Shown here: one piece after another, positions 40,652-42,801 of the stretch | Position numbering within the stretch: position 1 is the stretch's first letter | Layout of the letters: the number at the start of each line of letters is the position of its first letter | Origin: an uncultured Eubacteriales bacterium | GTDB taxonomy: Bacteria; Bacillota; Clostridia; Oscillospirales; Oscillospiraceae | Length of the DNA: 42,801 bases | Direction of reading: 5' to 3' | Assembly (NCBI GenBank): GCA_900549865.1 | Contig: URPU01000006.1 | Span: 1 to 42,801 of the forward strand | Notes under the pieces: generated by a model | Seen by the model: the letters and a program-made list of their open reading frames with translations, nothing else | Database searches by the model: none | Told to the model about the DNA's origin: nothing | Made by a program: the position numbers and the translations under genes

Positions 40652-41867
40652 AACCCATACGCTCCCTTACTGTTGAAAGGCTGTGTGCAAGCCGGTCTAT
40701 CTCGTCCGGCGTGTTATAGAAGGCCATGCTTGCGCGCACGGTGGCGTTCAGGCCGAGGTGGGCAAGCAGCGGCTGTGCGCAGTGGTGCCCGGCGCGCACG
40801 CACACCCCGTCGGAGGCGAGGATCTCGCTTATATCGTGCGGGTGGACGCCGTCCAGCGTGAAGGTGACGATGCCGGTATGCTCCTCCGGCTTTGAAGAGC
40901 CGAGGATGTGCACGTGGTCGATAGCGCCGAGGGCCTCCATGGCGTGCGCGGTGAGCGCAAGCTCACGCCGCTGCATTTCGGCAAAGCCGACGCCGCTGAC
41001 ATACTCAAGCGCGGCCTTCAGCCCCGCCGCGCCCGCGGCGTTGACCGTGCCGGCCTCGAACTTATGGGGAAGCTCCGCGTAAACAGCGCCGGTGCGCGTC
41101 ACGGACTCTATCATCTCGCCGCCGGTGAGGAACGGCGGCATGGCGTCGAGCAGGGCACGCTTTCCGTACAGCACGCCTATGCCCATGGGGCCGAATACCT
41201 TATGCCCGGAGAAAGCGAAGAAGTCCGCGTCCAGCGCGCGCACGTCAACGGGCATGTGCGGCGTGCTCTGCGCCCCGTCAACGACTATGACCGCGCCCTT
41301 TTTATGCGCAAGGCGCGCTATCTCCGCCACGGGATATTCGCGGCCGAGGACGTTGGACACCTGCGCAATGGCGACTATCTTCGTTTTCGCCGTGATGAGC
41401 CGCTCGACCGCGGCGAGGTCTATGCTGCCGTCGGGCGCGCACTCGATGAACTTAAGCTCCGCCCCGGCCGCGCGGCAGACCATCTGCCACGGCAGGAGGT
41501 CGCTGTGGTGCTCCATAACGGAGACAAGCACCTCATCCCCCGCCTTCACGTGGGTGAGGCCGTAGCTGTAGGCCACGAGGTTGAGGCTTTCGGTAGTGTT
41601 GCGCGTAAAGATTATCTCCTCCGCAGAGGCCGCGCCGATGAAGCCGCGCACGGTCTCGCGCGAGGCCTCGTATATCTCCGTCGCCTCCACGCTGAGCGGG
41701 TAAAGGCCGCGCAGCGGGTTTGCGTTATGGTGAAGGTAAAAATCCGCCTCCGCGTCCATGACACAGCGCGGGCGCTGCGCCGTGGCGGCGTTGTCAAGAT
41801 AGGCGTCGGCCGTTCCTGCAAGCAGGGGGAAATCCTTTTTATAATCACGTTCCATATCACATGCCAT
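40641..41867 (-). CDS. sufS: Cysteine desulfurase SufS
   Basis: 408 aa. ATG 41867 is best spaced from GAGGTG; an in-frame TTG two codons earlier overlaps the sufD stop. A PLP-dependent class V aminotransferase fold releases sulfur from cysteine. Motifs: TRNTTESLNLVAYSYG, MEHHSDLLPW, VDGAQSTPH, FSGHKVFGPMGIGVLYGK with the PLP Lys, and RAGHHCAQPLL with the persulfide Cys. Translationally coupled with sufD and sufU. Confidence 0.94.
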   Translation of the reverse strand: MACDMERDYKKDFPLLAGTADAYLDNAATAQRPRCVMDAEADFYLHHNANPLRGLYPLSVEATEIYEASRETVRGFIGAASAEEIIFTRNTTESLNLVAYSYGLTHVKAGDEVLVSVMEHHSDLLPWQMVCRAAGAELKFIECAPDGSIDLAAVERLITAKTKIVAIAQVSNVLGREYPVAEIARLAHKKGAVIVVDGAQSTPHMPVDVRALDADFFAFSGHKVFGPMGIGVLYGKRALLDAMPPFLTGGEMIESVTRTGAVYAELPHKFEAGTVNAAGAAGLKAALEYVSGVGFAEMQRRELALTAHAMEALGAIDHVHILGSSKPEEHTGIVTFTLDGVHPHDISEILASDGVCVRAGHHCAQPLLAHLGLNATVRASMAFYNTPDEIDRLAHSLSTVRERMGYGK

Positions 41868-41869
41868 CT

Positions 41870-42784
41870 TCAAAGCACCTCGCTCAGTCTGCTCATGACG
41901 AGCTTTTCAAATTCTTCGTCTCCGGCGGCGCGGGCAAGGCGCTCTACAGCGGCGCGGGCCATGATGTTTTCGGCCTGCGCGCGGTCTATGCCGCGGCTTT
42001 CAAAATAGAAAAGCGTGGCGTCGTCCAGTTCACCGATGGTCGCGCCGTGGTTGCCGGCGACGTTCTCCTCCGCGCAGAGGATGAGGGGCACCGTCTTGTT
42101 GACGGCGTCCTCGCCCAGCATGAGGACGGTCTCCTTCTCGTCACCCGTTGAGCCGGAGGAGCCGGTCTTGAAATCTATGGTGCCGCGGAATATCTTCTGC
42201 GCGGCGTCCTTCAGCGCGCCGTTGGCCTCGATCTCGCTGGCGGTGGACTTGCCGAAATGGTCGGCAGCGAGGTTTATATCCAGCCGCTGTCCGCCGCAGC
42301 CGAGATAGCCGAAGCCGGCCTTGAGCGCGCTGTGATCCCCCGCAAGCACGGTGTGGCTGTCGGAATAGACGTCGCCCCGGCCGAGAAGGATCTGCGTAAG
42401 CTCCATCCGGCCGCCCTGCGCGCAGTTGACGCCGACGCAGCTGTAGACCGTGCCGCCCTCATCGGGGCTTATGAGCTGCACAAGGCGCACGCGCGCGCCG
42501 CTTTGCACAGCGACGTCCGTATAAACGGCAAGCTTCCCCGCGGCCGTGAGGTCCATGAACACCGTCAGTTCTCTCCCGTCCGCGGCGGAGAGGCTTATCT
42601 TCTTGCTGTTATATTCATCCGCGCCGCGCACGGCGATGCGCGCACTCTCCGCGCCGCCGCAGGCGGCGTGCGACTCGTCCGGGAGGGCCGCCTCACGCGA
42701 GGCGTCCCACAAAAGCGAGGCCTCGTTCACACCGAGGCGGTTCCACGTCCTTGCCGGAAGTCTGTTAACTGTAATGTTTTCCAT
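41870..42784 (-). CDS. sufD: Fe-S assembly protein SufD (SufBD family)
   Basis: 304 aa, ATG 42784 with GGGAGGGAG upstream, so the gene is complete in the window. C-terminal SufBD core: HTVLAGDHSALKAGFGYLG, then the beta-helix part FRGTIDFKTGSSGSTGDEKETVLMLGEDA and HGATIGELDDATLFYFESRGIDRAQAENIMARAAVERL, which carries the conserved late His/Glu region. A shorter N-terminus than enterobacterial SufD is normal in Clostridia. sufC and sufB are expected beyond the right edge, giving the usual order sufC-sufB-sufD-sufS-sufU. Confidence 0.9.
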   Translation of the reverse strand: MENITVNRLPARTWNRLGVNEASLLWDASREAALPDESHAACGGAESARIAVRGADEYNSKKISLSAADGRELTVFMDLTAAGKLAVYTDVAVQSGARVRLVQLISPDEGGTVYSCVGVNCAQGGRMELTQILLGRGDVYSDSHTVLAGDHSALKAGFGYLGCGGQRLDINLAADHFGKSTASEIEANGALKDAAQKIFRGTIDFKTGSSGSTGDEKETVLMLGEDAVNKTVPLILCAEENVAGNHGATIGELDDATLFYFESRGIDRAQAENIMARAAVERLARAAGDEEFEKLVMSRLSEVL

Positions 42785-42801
42785 AGTCTGCTCCCTCCCG
42801 C

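Overview
The window looks like chromosomal DNA of a Gram-positive anaerobe, most likely a Clostridia member of the Oscillospiraceae type. The signs are strong GGAGG ribosome binding sites, near-consensus vegetative promoters, lipoprotein transporter components, a suf cluster in the order sufD-sufS-sufU, an oxygen-sensitive radical SAM sulfatase-maturase-like enzyme, a lysine riboswitch and a DUF1292 gene. It is GC-rich with AT-rich promoter islands. There is no phage, CRISPR array or complete insertion sequence.

Left part (1-8390, all minus strand). An SDR oxidoreductase is followed by a 1082-residue fusion of an adenylate-forming ligase, an acyl carrier protein and an alpha-oxoamine synthase. 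Together they look like a compact route to a sphingoid-base-like or other 3-keto/3-hydroxy amino lipid. Next come a Nudix hydrolase and then a tandemly duplicated transport unit. Each copy has its own consensus promoter, a 46-codon leader peptide packed with Tyr (and Phe in one copy), a terminator with a competing antiterminator strand, and a TrpX-type substrate-binding protein; a permease cut off near the window edge follows the second copy. I read this as ribosome-mediated attenuation by tyrosine supply. This is the most unusual regulatory feature of the window.

A tRNA-Ala(CGC) gene at 8578-8654 separates this part from the rest. Codon use changes across it: I found no ATA isoleucine codon in the left genes I read, while ATA is common to the right.

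Middle (8.7-28.5 kb). A lipoprotein of unknown role is followed by a five-gene ABC importer with a DUF3798 binding protein, preceded by a perfect 25-bp palindrome. Then come galM, gdhA, an MBOAT/DHHW pair for polysaccharide O-acetylation with a possible coupled small ORF, an orphan sulfatase-maturase-like radical SAM enzyme, a probable 6S RNA, DUF1292 and BofC-like small genes, a class A penicillin-binding protein with a Trp/Gly-rich tail, and a four-SH3 NlpC/P60 wall hydrolase.

Right part (28.5-42.8 kb). An NSS sodium symporter diverges from a lysine-riboswitch-controlled ABC importer. A MATE exporter follows, then an envelope-lipid neighbourhood (plsY, a DegV fatty-acid-binding protein, a glycolipid glycosyltransferase coupled to a CrtO-like acyltransferase, and cardiolipin synthase). 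A pair of inverted repeat elements with variable hairpins lies before the suf iron-sulfur assembly genes.
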